From the NCBI GenBank assembly GCA_910575105.1, contig CAJTDK010000001.1:186001-250000 (forward strand): 64,000 bases of DNA. The letters run 5' to 3'. The notes beneath the pieces are model-generated. The model searched no databases. It had not been told where the DNA came from and saw only the letters and a program-made list of their open reading frames with translations. Origin of the DNA: Lachnospiraceae bacterium. Lineage in GTDB: Bacteria; Bacillota; Clostridia; Lachnospirales; Lachnospiraceae. Below, in pieces: positions 24,551-32,958 of this stretch (position 1 is its first letter; the number at the start of each line of letters is the position of its first letter). The translations under genes were made by a program, and so were the position numbers.

Positions 24551-26398
24551 ATGATTATACAGGAAAGGTACAAGAGTTTGAATCTAAGGAAAAAACTAAT
24601 CATCGCCAGTATATTGATGATACTGATTCCTCTTTTGGTATCTGTGCTTCTCTGTGTCATGCTGATCTTTTATAAAGGAGACAGCTCATTAAACCGCCTG
24701 AAAAGCATTTACGAAAATGATAACGGCTTTTTAAATGTACAGACTATACTATACTCTCACGAAGATCAGATCTTAAGCTATACGCCATTAAAGAATGAGG
24801 ACGCTAAATACGGGGATCATGACAGCGATGACGATGGTTATGGTTATGGTTATTATGATGACGGCAGCGACGACGATGACGACGACGATGATGATGATGG
24901 CGATGACCGTGAGCATGATGATGACGGTGACGACAGCGATGACAATGATGACGGCGATGACGATGACGACGACGATGATATTGCAGACGCTGAGGAGGAC
25001 AGCGGGCATAACAACGATGATATCCATGCTGCTGGCACGATCGGCAATGGCGATCTCAAAAGCGTCCGCAGCGATGACAGCAATCAGAACAACAATAAAA
25101 ACAGTATCAATTACGATTCCGCCCAAAATGCGTTCGGCGACCTGATCAATGAACTTGAAATGATTAGATATTATTATCAGATCAGATGTGATGGCCAGGT
25201 GATCGTCTCCAATCTTCCAGAATACGCCGAAAAGGAAATCGCCGGCCTGGCAGGAGCCGAGTACATGGCAACCCGGAATTTTGCCGTGACAGACGGGGAA
25301 GATTCTGTCGTCAAACGTTCTTATACCGACGGCGTAAAAACGCTGGATGTTATGGCTTATTGTAATCAGTATGACAGCAGCCATTATCTGTCACAGATTA
25401 TCCGGGATTTTTTCGTTCTGATAATCTTTTTCATGGTGGTGCTGACCGCCACAATTATCATCAGCATAATCATCTTGACCAAATGGCTGAGCCGGGGGAT
25501 GCGCAGCTCTCTCGGCCAGTTATCCGAGGCGGTAAGGCAGGTGCAGGATGGTAATCTGAGTTACCGGATCCGCAGCCAGAAAAAAGACGAGCTTGGAAAA
25601 GCCTGTCAGGAATTTGACGAGATGGCTGAATATCTGGAAAATTCCGTAAAAGAACAGGAAAAATACGAAGAATCCCGGAAGCAGATGCTGGCCGGAATTT
25701 CTCACGATCTGCGTACACCCCTTACTTCCGTCAAAGCATACGTGGAAGGTCTTAGAGACGGAATTGCGAACACAGAGGAAAAAAGGCAGCGGTATTACCG
25801 CGCATTAAAGACACGAATTGCGGATCTGGAAGCTCTGATTGACAATTTGTCGCTGTTTTCCAGATTTGACCGCGGAGAATATCATTATTCTATGGAAAGA
25901 ATCGAGCTTGGTGAATTCCTTTCACAGTTTTTTCAGGAAAATGCCGTTGAATTTCAGGAACATCACATTACTCTCGACTATGATATTCAGGCAGAAGAGC
26001 CTCTGCATATAATCGGGGACAAAAAGCAGCTAAGAAGGCTGCTCGGAAATCTGATCGACAATACGCTGAAATACAGAGAAAAAGAAGAGACCAGACTAAA
26101 GACAGTTCTTTACAAAGCAGGCGGGAAAATCGTTTTGGAAATGGAAGATGACGGACCGGGAGTTCCGCCAGAAGAAAGAGAACTGATTTTCGACACCTTT
26201 TACCGGGGCGATAAAGCAAGAAGTGATCCCGGAGGAGGAAGCGGCCTTGGACTTTCAATCGTAAAAGAAATCTTAAAAGGCCACAAAGCCGCTTTTTATG
26301 CAAAGGCCGGACGTGAAGGGAAGGGGCTTAGGCTCGTCATGGAATTTCCTTCTGAGAAGGGAGAGAAGTATGAAAAAAATTCTAATTGTGGAAGATGA
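24551..26398 (+). CDS. Sensor histidine kinase with poly-aspartate extracellular insert
   Basis: A 615-residue kinase (TTG 24578 is an alternative start with a better ribosome site, AGGAAAGG). Membrane helices lie at about 15-41 and 286-311. The extracellular part between them includes residues 89-147, made almost wholly of Asp with Gly, Tyr and His, then a Asn/Ser/Asp stretch and a short folded region. A HAMP segment follows, then HisKA with His385 (AGISHDLRTPLTS) and a HATPase domain with LIDNTLKY, DDGPGVP and GSGLGLSIVKE. Such an acidic loop should bind divalent or polycationic ligands. The response regulator overlaps it by 29 bases. Secreted BIG_2 and PepSY proteins follow. Confidence 0.93.
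   Translation: MIIQERYKSLNLRKKLIIASILMILIPLLVSVLLCVMLIFYKGDSSLNRLKSIYENDNGFLNVQTILYSHEDQILSYTPLKNEDAKYGDHDSDDDGYGYGYYDDGSDDDDDDDDDDGDDREHDDDGDDSDDNDDGDDDDDDDDIADAEEDSGHNNDDIHAAGTIGNGDLKSVRSDDSNQNNNKNSINYDSAQNAFGDLINELEMIRYYYQIRCDGQVIVSNLPEYAEKEIAGLAGAEYMATRNFAVTDGEDSVVKRSYTDGVKTLDVMAYCNQYDSSHYLSQIIRDFFVLIIFFMVVLTATIIISIIILTKWLSRGMRSSLGQLSEAVRQVQDGNLSYRIRSQKKDELGKACQEFDEMAEYLENSVKEQEKYEESRKQMLAGISHDLRTPLTSVKAYVEGLRDGIANTEEKRQRYYRALKTRIADLEALIDNLSLFSRFDRGEYHYSMERIELGEFLSQFFQENAVEFQEHHITLDYDIQAEEPLHIIGDKKQLRRLLGNLIDNTLKYREKEETRLKTVLYKAGGKIVLEMEDDGPGVPPEERELIFDTFYRGDKARSDPGGGSGLGLSIVKEILKGHKAAFYAKAGREGKGLRLVMEFPSEKGEKYEKNSNCGR
24814..24982 (+). repeat. GAY trinucleotide-rich tract encoding poly-Asp
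   Basis: Nearly continuous GAT/GAC codons with scattered GGT/TAT/CAT in the kinase gene. The mix of both Asp codons reduces but does not exclude slippage. Long ORFs on the other strand here are artefacts of this tract. Confidence 0.85.
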
Positions 26399-27086
26399 TA
26401 TTTTAATCGCAGAGATCGAGCGGGATTACCTGGAGGCAGAGTATTTTGAGACCACCATCTGCCAGAACGGTCAGGAAGGGCTTAAGCGCGCATTGGAAGG
26501 AGAATATGACCTGGCCATCCTCGATGTCATGCTTCCGGGACTCAACGGCTTTTCCATCTGCCGGGAAATCCGCCGGGAGACAGACATGGCAATCATCATG
26601 GTAACTGCCCGGAAAGATGATGTGGATAAGATACGGGGATTAGGGCTTGGAGCAGACGATTATATCGTAAAGCCTTTCAGCCCAGGTGAACTGGTAGCAA
26701 GAGTTAAAGCGCATATCAATATTCATGAGCGGCTGAAAAAGCAGAACGGAAGCGGTCTTGCAAAGAACCACGACTTTGAGAAAGGGAGTATCCAGACGGC
26801 AAATCTTAAGATCCTCCCTCTGTCCAGACAGGTATTTTGCAGTGGCAAAGAAGTGGAGCTGGCCAACAAAGAATTTGAACTTCTTTATTTCCTTGCGTCC
26901 AACCCTAATATCGTCTTTTCTAAAGATACCCTTTTTGACCGGATCTGGGGAATGGATGCCGTAGGCGATACGGCGACTGTTGCAGTGCATATAAACCGTA
27001 TCCGTGAAAAGATCGGAACTGACGAAGAGAATATGAAGCTGATCGAGACTGTATGGGGAGCCGGCTACCGTTTCCGGAAAAAATAA
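26370..27086 (+). CDS. OmpR family response regulator of the poly-Asp kinase
   Basis: A 238-residue regulator. ATG 26370 is chosen because MKKILIVEDD is the standard receiver start and GGGAGAGAAG precedes it; the reading frame is open upstream to 26298 within the kinase gene. Phosphoacceptor Asp52 lies in AILDVMLPGLNG and the conserved Lys in YIVKPFSPGEL. The winged-helix domain has LANKEFELLYFL and the final VWGAGYRF hairpin. It likely controls its own operon and the next one through the shared AT-rich motif (inference). Confidence 0.94.
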   Translation: MKKILIVEDDILIAEIERDYLEAEYFETTICQNGQEGLKRALEGEYDLAILDVMLPGLNGFSICREIRRETDMAIIMVTARKDDVDKIRGLGLGADDYIVKPFSPGELVARVKAHINIHERLKKQNGSGLAKNHDFEKGSIQTANLKILPLSRQVFCSGKEVELANKEFELLYFLASNPNIVFSKDTLFDRIWGMDAVGDTATVAVHINRIREKIGTDEENMKLIETVWGAGYRFRKK

Positions 27087-27104
27087 AAATAAGGCTCTGG
27101 AAAA

Positions 27105-27124
27105 TTTATAAATTGTTTAAATTT
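27105..27124 (+). promoter_or_regulatory. AT-rich motif, copy 2, before the BIG_2/PepSY genes
   Basis: TTTATAAATTGTTTAAATTT, about 90 bases upstream of the BIG_2 start. TTTAAA occurs again just downstream (27127 onward), followed by a CATATAATT -10-like box. Compare 24505-24524. Confidence 0.55.
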
Positions 27125-27213
27125 GATTTAAAGACATTTTAACATCCCTTCATATAATTAAATCGTAAAATAAAGCAAAAAGATGAATATAATCAGATCA
27201 GGAGGTAAAAATA

Positions 27214-27888
27214 ATGATGAAAAAGAAATTAATCGCAGGTTTACTGACATTTGCCGTGATGGCGTCCACCGCTATGCCGGCATTGGCGGCCCCTAAGGCA
27301 ACAGGGATCTCGGTCAAAGGGAAAAAGACCGTTATCGTTGGGGGCACGATCGAGCTGGACAGCGTGATCACACCGAAAAGGGCAAAAGTAAGAGACCACG
27401 ATATCATCTGGAGCAGCAGCAAGCCATCTGTAGCAAAGGTTCTTGATAAAAGGGACGACGATACAAAAATAAGGGGAGTGAAAGCCGGAACCGCAACAAT
27501 TACGGTAAAGGTTAAAGGTACATCCCTGAAAAAGAAATTTAAGATCACCGTAAAAAAGGCGTCAAAAACGACAAGTACTTCTGCAGCGGAAACAAAGATC
27601 GAGACATATACACAAGAGGCAAAAGCCCTGAAAACACAGATCGGCAGCATCCAGCTTGCAGAGACTATAGAACAGCGGAGAGTCCAGTATCATACTTACA
27701 AAGCTAAGATTGAAGCCATCGAGCACAAGCTGGATAAACTTGATGATACATGGGAGGACAAGTATGAGTCCGGAAAAATTACCCGTTCACAATATAAGAG
27801 CTTAGAGCGAAGGATTGAGACAGCGGAAGATTACCTGGACGAGGTGGAGGATTATCTCGACCTGAAATTCAATTATGAATTTGATTAA
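27214..27888 (+). CDS. Secreted BIG_2 Ig-like protein with C-terminal coiled coil
   Basis: A 224-residue protein starting at ATG 27214 after AGGAGG. Residues 1-26 are a clear signal peptide ending MPALAA. Residues about 28-110 form one bacterial Ig-like (BIG_2) domain: GISVKGKKTVIVGGTIEL, IIWSSSKPSVAKV, GVKAGTATITVKVKG. Residues about 130-220 are a charged, helix-rich region likely to coil. There is no anchor motif, so it is probably released or wall-associated. It follows the poly-Asp two-component system and precedes a PepSY lipoprotein by 29 bases, so it is a likely regulated output of that system. Confidence 0.8.
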   Translation: MMKKKLIAGLLTFAVMASTAMPALAAPKATGISVKGKKTVIVGGTIELDSVITPKRAKVRDHDIIWSSSKPSVAKVLDKRDDDTKIRGVKAGTATITVKVKGTSLKKKFKITVKKASKTTSTSAAETKIETYTQEAKALKTQIGSIQLAETIEQRRVQYHTYKAKIEAIEHKLDKLDDTWEDKYESGKITRSQYKSLERRIETAEDYLDEVEDYLDLKFNYEFD

Positions 27889-27917
27889 CCAACTATTTTT
27901 TAAGGGGGAATGAAAGA

Positions 27918-28577
27918 ATGAAGCTTAAGAGCACCAGTATGATGGGCATTGTAATAATTGCCCTGCTACTGTCCGGATGCGGGGCAAAGTCCCAGGAAGA
28001 CACTGAGGAAAAAAGCGATATCCACGCAAAGGAAACCGTTTCAGCCAGAACAGATTCTGCTGCTTCAAAGGATATTTCCCCGTCCGAGGCCGAGACTTCC
28101 TCGTCTGGAGAAGCTGCGCAGGCAGACGGGACACTGATCACCGAAGACGAAGCAAAAGATATTGCCCTTAAGGATGCCGGTCTGACGCAAGAGCAGATCT
28201 CTGGCATACGGATCAGTCTCGAAACCGATGATGGGCGCAGACAATATGAAGTCAGCTTTTATGCCGGAGATCAAGAATATGATTATGACATTGACGCTGT
28301 AACTGGGAAGATTCTCAGCAAAGATATGGAGATTGCGGATGATTACCAGCAGCCAGGTTCACAAAGTGTTGCCGTATCTGAAACAGAAGCGAAGAAGACA
28401 GCCTTAAAAAAGGTGCCGGGAGCCGGGGAAGATGATATTAAGATTCATTTGGACCACGATGACGGAAAGGTTTTGTATGAAGGCTCCATTGTCTATAAGG
28501 AAAGAAAATATGAATTCGAAATCGACGCAGACACCGGCAGCATCCTGAAGTGGGAGGAGGAATCAGTTTTTGATTAG
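27918..28577 (+). CDS. PepSY-domain lipoprotein
   Basis: A 219-residue lipoprotein. The lipobox LLLSGCGAKS places the lipidated Cys at residue 21. An acidic Ser/Glu-rich linker is followed by two PepSY domains: ITEDEAKDIALKDAGL through YDYDIDAVTGKIL, and VSETEAKKTALKKVPGAG through YEFEIDADTGSIL. PepSY domains are thought to inhibit or modulate extracellular proteases or bind ligands near the membrane. Its surface location and genetic link to the poly-Asp kinase make it a candidate ligand-binding or feedback component (inference). A strong terminator follows. Confidence 0.88.
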   Translation: MKLKSTSMMGIVIIALLLSGCGAKSQEDTEEKSDIHAKETVSARTDSAASKDISPSEAETSSSGEAAQADGTLITEDEAKDIALKDAGLTQEQISGIRISLETDDGRRQYEVSFYAGDQEYDYDIDAVTGKILSKDMEIADDYQQPGSQSVAVSETEAKKTALKKVPGAGEDDIKIHLDHDDGKVLYEGSIVYKERKYEFEIDADTGSILKWEEESVFD

Positions 28578-28630
28578 CCAGGTGACAGGCAATATTTAAA
28601 ATCAACTGGATCAATGGATAATTGCCGCAT

Positions 28631-28670
28631 AATAAGCCGTGCTGAACTTTTTAGCACGGCTTATTTTTAT
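28631..28670 (+). terminator. Intrinsic terminator after the PepSY gene
   Basis: Perfect 13-bp stem AATAAGCCGTGCT/AGCACGGCTTATT (28631-28643 with 28653-28665), 9-base loop, T run. It may also serve the convergent gene at 28691. Confidence 0.9.
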
Positions 28671-28690
28671 CCATTTCCTGAATTGAGGTT

Positions 28691-29074
28691 TTATCTCATC
28701 CCTATGATCATCCCAAGTACATACGGGAGAAGCCAGACGGCCCAGACAGCGATGCTAAGCCTGTGAAAATTCTTTGCCGAATCTTCATTATCCCTGGCCA
28801 GAACGACCGTCGCCCATATTGCATGCACGATCATGAGAATAATCGCGAGAGTCCCTGTCACACCGTGCAATGATAATTTACCGGAGAACATCGGCTGCTC
28901 TGCAATCTGCCCCATCAAAACCGTACCCGTTGTATCCATGCAAAGCCCCAGCCAGAAAAAAATTAAATGAATTTTTTTCAGCTGTTTGCTCCGATGCTCT
29001 GACCACACGCCGATCGTGTAAAAAATTAAAGCTAGTGTTATCGTAATAATTGCAGCTATTAATGTCCCTCTCAT
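28691..29074 (-). CDS. HsmA-like small membrane protein (TIGR03987 type)
   Basis: A 127-residue protein with four hydrophobic helices: LIAAIITITLALIFYTIGVW, IHLIFFWLGLCMDTTGTVLM, LHGVTGTLAIILMIVHAIWA and IAVWAVWLLPYVLGMIIG. The His residues (LSLHGVTG, IVHAIW, FHRLSI) and the overall layout match HsmA/TIGR03987-type proteins. The role is uncertain; haem or metal binding in the membrane is only suggested by the intramembrane histidines. It is a single gene. Confidence 0.6.
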   Translation of the reverse strand: MRGTLIAAIITITLALIFYTIGVWSEHRSKQLKKIHLIFFWLGLCMDTTGTVLMGQIAEQPMFSGKLSLHGVTGTLAIILMIVHAIWATVVLARDNEDSAKNFHRLSIAVWAVWLLPYVLGMIIGMR

Positions 29075-29141
29075 ATAAAAACACTCCGTTATCCCTAATC
29101 TTCCAGCTTAAAAAGCATGGTTTTCCTCATATTCTCTGATA

Positions 29142-29330
29142 TCAATAATGGCGCACGACCTCGAACCGTTCCAGTTCTGCCTTCTCCTGTTCGCCGATCC
29201 TGGCTTTCTGCTTTGCGATCGCGATCTTCCCTTCAACCGTATCTACGCCTTCAAGATTGGGGTGCAGAAGCCCCCGTTTGCATCCCCTGGTTACACCTTT
29301 AACACTTTCATCAACGCTTCTTGCAACACC
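29142..29330 (-). pseudogene. Unidentified coding relic
   Basis: The minus frame ending at TGA 29142-29144 reads VDESVKGVTRGCKRGLLHPN and ends GEQEKAELERFEVVRHY. It looks like the C-terminal end of a protein but has no start, and its 5' side merges into the HicB relic in another frame. I do not recognise the family. Confidence 0.35.
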
Positions 29331-29556
29331 CTTGTTTTACCTTTTCAATAGCACCATCCTGATCTAATGGTTCTGAAAGTTTATCGTTATGGTCTTCCAT
29401 TGAAATTCCCGTCAATCCAATGGCATCCCTTGCCATTTCAATAGCATCTGCAAAGCTTTCCCCCTCAGTAGAGATTTCCATATCCGGAACAAATGTCACT
29501 GTCTCTTCTCTATATATCATGACTCCCGCCATGTCTTTCAAAAATGAATCCAGCAT
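29311..29556 (-). pseudogene. HicB-like antitoxin relic
   Basis: An 81-codon frame. From about residue 20 it reads TVTFVPDMEISTEGESFADA, then IEMARDAIGLTGISMEDHND, the partial RNase H-like core of HicB. Residues before that come from another frame of the adjoining HicA relic, and the C-terminal DNA-binding part is absent (QGCCKKR then stop). The locus is therefore a collapsed hicAB pair. Confidence 0.65.
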
Positions 29557-29590
29557 TCTCCGGTTTCTTTATCAAATCCCTTTGTTTCAT
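29510..29590 (-). pseudogene. HicA toxin relic (N-terminal part)
   Basis: From ATG 29590 the frame reads MKQRDLIKKPENAGFIFERH, then GGSHDI and a TAG at 29510-29512. This is the HicA N-terminus up to and including the catalytic GSH motif. The rest is deleted, with the hicB relic following directly in another frame. Confidence 0.75.
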
Positions 29591-29714
29591 CCGTGTTCCT
29601 CACCGCAAGAATATAATACACACTAATTACACAATAGTCAAGTGCATGGATTTATTGAGAATATTCCTTCTTATCCGCCCAAATATCTTCGCAGTGAGCA
29701 TTGGTATTTAGCAG

Positions 29715-32210
29715 CTACCGGATATCATACACGCTCTTTAAGCGTATCCCTTCCGCTTCTCCGGAGAGAATCTTCACCCGCTTTTCACCTCCGTTCAAGT
29801 CAAAATAGTTATCTGACAAAATAAAATCTTCGTTCTCATTCTGGATTTCCACGCTTTTTGCATAAGCGTCTGCCGACACGATGATCTCATCGCCTTCCAC
29901 CCTCCAGGAAAGCCCGGGATCTTCGTATCTGAAATACTTTGGATAAGAAAAGATAACCGTTCCGTCCGATATCACTCTTCCGTTCTGCCGCATCTCATAG
30001 CTGACATATTCTGAAAATACATCAATCTCAGGCAGCAGCACTTTCTCAAGCCACACGCTGGATAGCGCCGGAACCTCCACTTCCTTCGTGCCTCCATCAC
30101 GCAAAACCCGTGCTTTTGCGTTCCGTACCGCCCATGACACCTGGACGCGCTGCTCTTTTCTTGTCTCATTTGCCACATTTAATTGAACCGACTTTTCAAA
30201 CAGAAAATGCTCGCGGTTCATATCTGCTTCCTGGGTCATCATCCCTTCTTCCTGGCAGGAAATCATAAGGGGCGCAAAAAAGCGTTTTTCTGCATAGTGA
30301 AGCGCCTTCCACCTTCCGCAGTAATCGATGGAAGACCAGGAAATAACAGGCCAGCAGTCATTAAGCTGCCATACGATCGCACCCATACAGCGGCCCCTGT
30401 TTCTCCGGAAATGCTCTACGCCATACCGGATCGCATCCGCCTGCAAAAGCTGCGACGCATAGATCAAGATGTGAAAATCCGTAGGATAAAGATAGATCTG
30501 CTGCAGATAATTCATAATCTTTCCGTTAGCCCCGTACTGCCTCTGATGCTTTTCCATCACATAGGAAAATATATTCTTATCCTTAGGATCGTCTGTAAAT
30601 GTCTCAATCGTCTTCTCACTGGGGAAAGACTGGAACCCAAATTCAGACGCATAGCGGAAGAAATATTTCCGATATTCAGAAAACGGCCGGTTCCCATGCC
30701 ACACTTTCCAATAATGCACATCTCCCCTGTCCGGGCTGTTAGGCTCGTCAAAAGCTCCTCCCGAGGACGGGCTTGCCGGCCAGTAGAACGTCTGCGGATC
30801 ATACTCTGCTAAAACCTCCGGGATTAGCTGCTCATACATCAGGATATAATCACGCACTTCGGTTTTCTTCGTCACCCAGTGGTGCCCCTCTTCCACGAAC
30901 ATCTCCATCTCATTATTGCCGCACCACAGGCCCAGAGAAGCATGATGGCGGATACGCTTGATGTTATCAATAAATTCCTGGCGGATATTCGCCCTGAACT
31001 CTGGCGTAAGCTCATAAACGGCGCAGGCAAACATAAAGTCCTGCCACACCACAAGACCCAGCTCGTCACAGATATCATAAAACCAGTCGTCAGGATAATA
31101 ACCGCCGCCCCATACCCGGACGGTATTATGATTCGCCGCCACACATTGTTCCAGGAGCTTTCTCGTCGTTTCTTTCGTCACTCTCCCAAGAAGATGGTCT
31201 TCCGGAATATAATCTGCGCCCATGGCAAAAATAGCAATGCCGTTTACCTCATGGGCAAAGCTCTCTCCCCATTGATCCTTTTCGATCTTCATAGTCAGTG
31301 TCCGAAGACCGATTCTACTCTCCCAGACGTCCGCTTCCTCCCCGTTGGCAAACAGGATCACCTTTACCGTATAAAGGGGCTGCTCCCCGTAACCGTTGGG
31401 CCACCAGAGCATAGGCCGGCTGATCGGAATTTCTTTCGGAGAATCCGAATAACGCTGAACTGTCCCGTCCGGGGCGGTGATCTCTACCGAATAAGATATA
31501 TCCTCCCGGACGGGAATCTCCTTTCTGTATCCAGCCTTTCCGTATCCATCCTTTTCAAGTAAAGCTGCCGCGTCTTCTTCCGCCTGAACATGAAGGACGA
31601 CGCTTTCCTTCCGATGCTCCTGCCGGATATACACACTGCCAAGCCTTGTGCCCTTTATTCCGACCAGAGACACGTCCCGAAAGATTCCCGCATCTGGCAG
31701 ATGCGCTCCCCAGTCCCAGCCGAACATACAGTGCGCCTTCCGCATGTGGACAAATCCGTCCATGGCGTCCTCTGACCCAAGCGTCCTGCACTTTTCAAAT
31801 TCCTCTCTGATATGCCGCAGCGGGGAATGCAGGACAACTCTCAGCACATTCCCCTTCTCTTTGATCTTGCAGGTCACATCATATTCCCAGACACGGTGCA
31901 TATTATATGCTTTTCCGATATATTCCTGATTCAGGTAGATATCCGCGATCGTATCCAATCCATCAAAACGAAGCAGGATCTTATCCTGCCCGGCAAATTC
32001 CTTCTTAAGCTCAAAGCACGTCTCATATTCATAATCGTCTTCCATCAAAGAAAGGGCGCGGATCTCATTGTCCTTCCAGAAGGGATCTTCCATGTCCCCG
32101 TTCCTTAACAGGTCGGTATAAACCGTCCCCGGAACAGCTGCCGGCCGCGCTTCTTCGCCTTCGCCCATCCGTCTCATCTGCCAGTTTGTATTCAGCACTT
32201 GCTGTATCAT
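29715..32210 (-). CDS. GH2 beta-mannosidase
   Basis: An 831-residue enzyme. ATG 32210 (MIQQVLNTNWQMRRMG) follows GGAGGAGAACAGAG and is preferred to the longer frame to 32444. It has the GH2 sugar-binding, Ig-like and TIM-barrel order. The acid/base is probably Glu434 (WCGNNEMEMF) and the nucleophile Glu523 (YASEFGFQSFPS), both in typical beta-mannosidase context. There is no signal peptide, so it acts in the cytoplasm, releasing beta-linked mannose, for example from Man-beta-1,4-GlcNAc or mannobiose. It is the last gene of the mannoside locus, 61 bases after the isomerase gene. Confidence 0.92.
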   Translation of the reverse strand: MIQQVLNTNWQMRRMGEGEEARPAAVPGTVYTDLLRNGDMEDPFWKDNEIRALSLMEDDYEYETCFELKKEFAGQDKILLRFDGLDTIADIYLNQEYIGKAYNMHRVWEYDVTCKIKEKGNVLRVVLHSPLRHIREEFEKCRTLGSEDAMDGFVHMRKAHCMFGWDWGAHLPDAGIFRDVSLVGIKGTRLGSVYIRQEHRKESVVLHVQAEEDAAALLEKDGYGKAGYRKEIPVREDISYSVEITAPDGTVQRYSDSPKEIPISRPMLWWPNGYGEQPLYTVKVILFANGEEADVWESRIGLRTLTMKIEKDQWGESFAHEVNGIAIFAMGADYIPEDHLLGRVTKETTRKLLEQCVAANHNTVRVWGGGYYPDDWFYDICDELGLVVWQDFMFACAVYELTPEFRANIRQEFIDNIKRIRHHASLGLWCGNNEMEMFVEEGHHWVTKKTEVRDYILMYEQLIPEVLAEYDPQTFYWPASPSSGGAFDEPNSPDRGDVHYWKVWHGNRPFSEYRKYFFRYASEFGFQSFPSEKTIETFTDDPKDKNIFSYVMEKHQRQYGANGKIMNYLQQIYLYPTDFHILIYASQLLQADAIRYGVEHFRRNRGRCMGAIVWQLNDCWPVISWSSIDYCGRWKALHYAEKRFFAPLMISCQEEGMMTQEADMNREHFLFEKSVQLNVANETRKEQRVQVSWAVRNAKARVLRDGGTKEVEVPALSSVWLEKVLLPEIDVFSEYVSYEMRQNGRVISDGTVIFSYPKYFRYEDPGLSWRVEGDEIIVSADAYAKSVEIQNENEDFILSDNYFDLNGGEKRVKILSGEAEGIRLKSVYDIR

Positions 32211-32271
32211 CTCTGTTCTCCTCCTCAGATTCCCTGATCTATCCTGATGCCGGTCCTCTCCCCGCCGCGGA

Positions 32272-32958
32272 TCATTCCGCCTTCGGATACTCGTTGCACA
32301 GCAGGCGATATGGCTCTTCGTCCTCCTCAATCTCCGGAAAACGGCCGATCGGTTCATAGAACCGGTTATCATTTTCATCATCATTGCACATGGACACTTC
32401 TCCCAGCAGCACATCGCCGCTCCCCTCTTCCACATGAAAGTCATGATACATATAGGGATAGATAGTGATGCTCTCCCCCGGCGTTAACCTCACCTTCGTG
32501 CCGGCCGGAACTACGAACTCACGTCCGTCGCAGTTTACCGTAACGTCCGTATCGGCAAACTCCCCGTCTTCCGTAGAATTATAAACCGTGATCAGCACAT
32601 TCCCGCCGCCCCGGTTAATGATATCCTCCATTTTCTTCCAGTGGAAATGCATGGGCGCCATCTGTCCCTCTTTGACAAGGAGAAGCTTTTCTGCATAGGT
32701 TTTTGTATACTTATCGATCTTCAGGTTTCCGTTACGGATCGTAATGAGGGAGAACCCCACTTCGTCAAATTTTCCAAGACCATAGTCCGTAATATCCCAT
32801 CCCAGCATATTATCCCGGATCTCGTTATATTCCGCACCTTTCGTTTTCCAATCCTCAGCGCTCCATTTGCAGAAGGGCGGGATCTCAAAGCCATGGGCCT
32901 GTATCATTTCCTCCATATGTCTGATTTCAGCATTTATCTTTGATCGTTTCATCTTCAT
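32272..32958 (-). CDS. D-lyxose/D-mannose ketol-isomerase family protein
   Basis: A 228-residue cupin-fold protein. Probable metal ligands are His104, His106 and Glu111 (PMHFHWKKMEDI) and His172 (YPYMYHDFH), the arrangement known from D-lyxose isomerases (EC 5.3.1.15), which also convert D-mannose to D-fructose. In this setting the physiological reaction is probably mannose to fructose after glycan trimming (inference). It overlaps the DUF4432 gene by 4 bases (ATGA) and precedes the GH2 gene, so it belongs to the same transcript. Confidence 0.85.
   Translation of the reverse strand: MKMKRSKINAEIRHMEEMIQAHGFEIPPFCKWSAEDWKTKGAEYNEIRDNMLGWDITDYGLGKFDEVGFSLITIRNGNLKIDKYTKTYAEKLLLVKEGQMAPMHFHWKKMEDIINRGGGNVLITVYNSTEDGEFADTDVTVNCDGREFVVPAGTKVRLTPGESITIYPYMYHDFHVEEGSGDVLLGEVSMCNDDENDNRFYEPIGRFPEIEEDEEPYRLLCNEYPKAE

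Noticed and set aside
24788-25384. Minus-strand 198-codon frame rich in Val/Ile opposite the poly-Asp kinase
   Set aside because: It is an artefact: GAT/GAC triplets read backwards give ATC/GTC, which mimics membrane helices.
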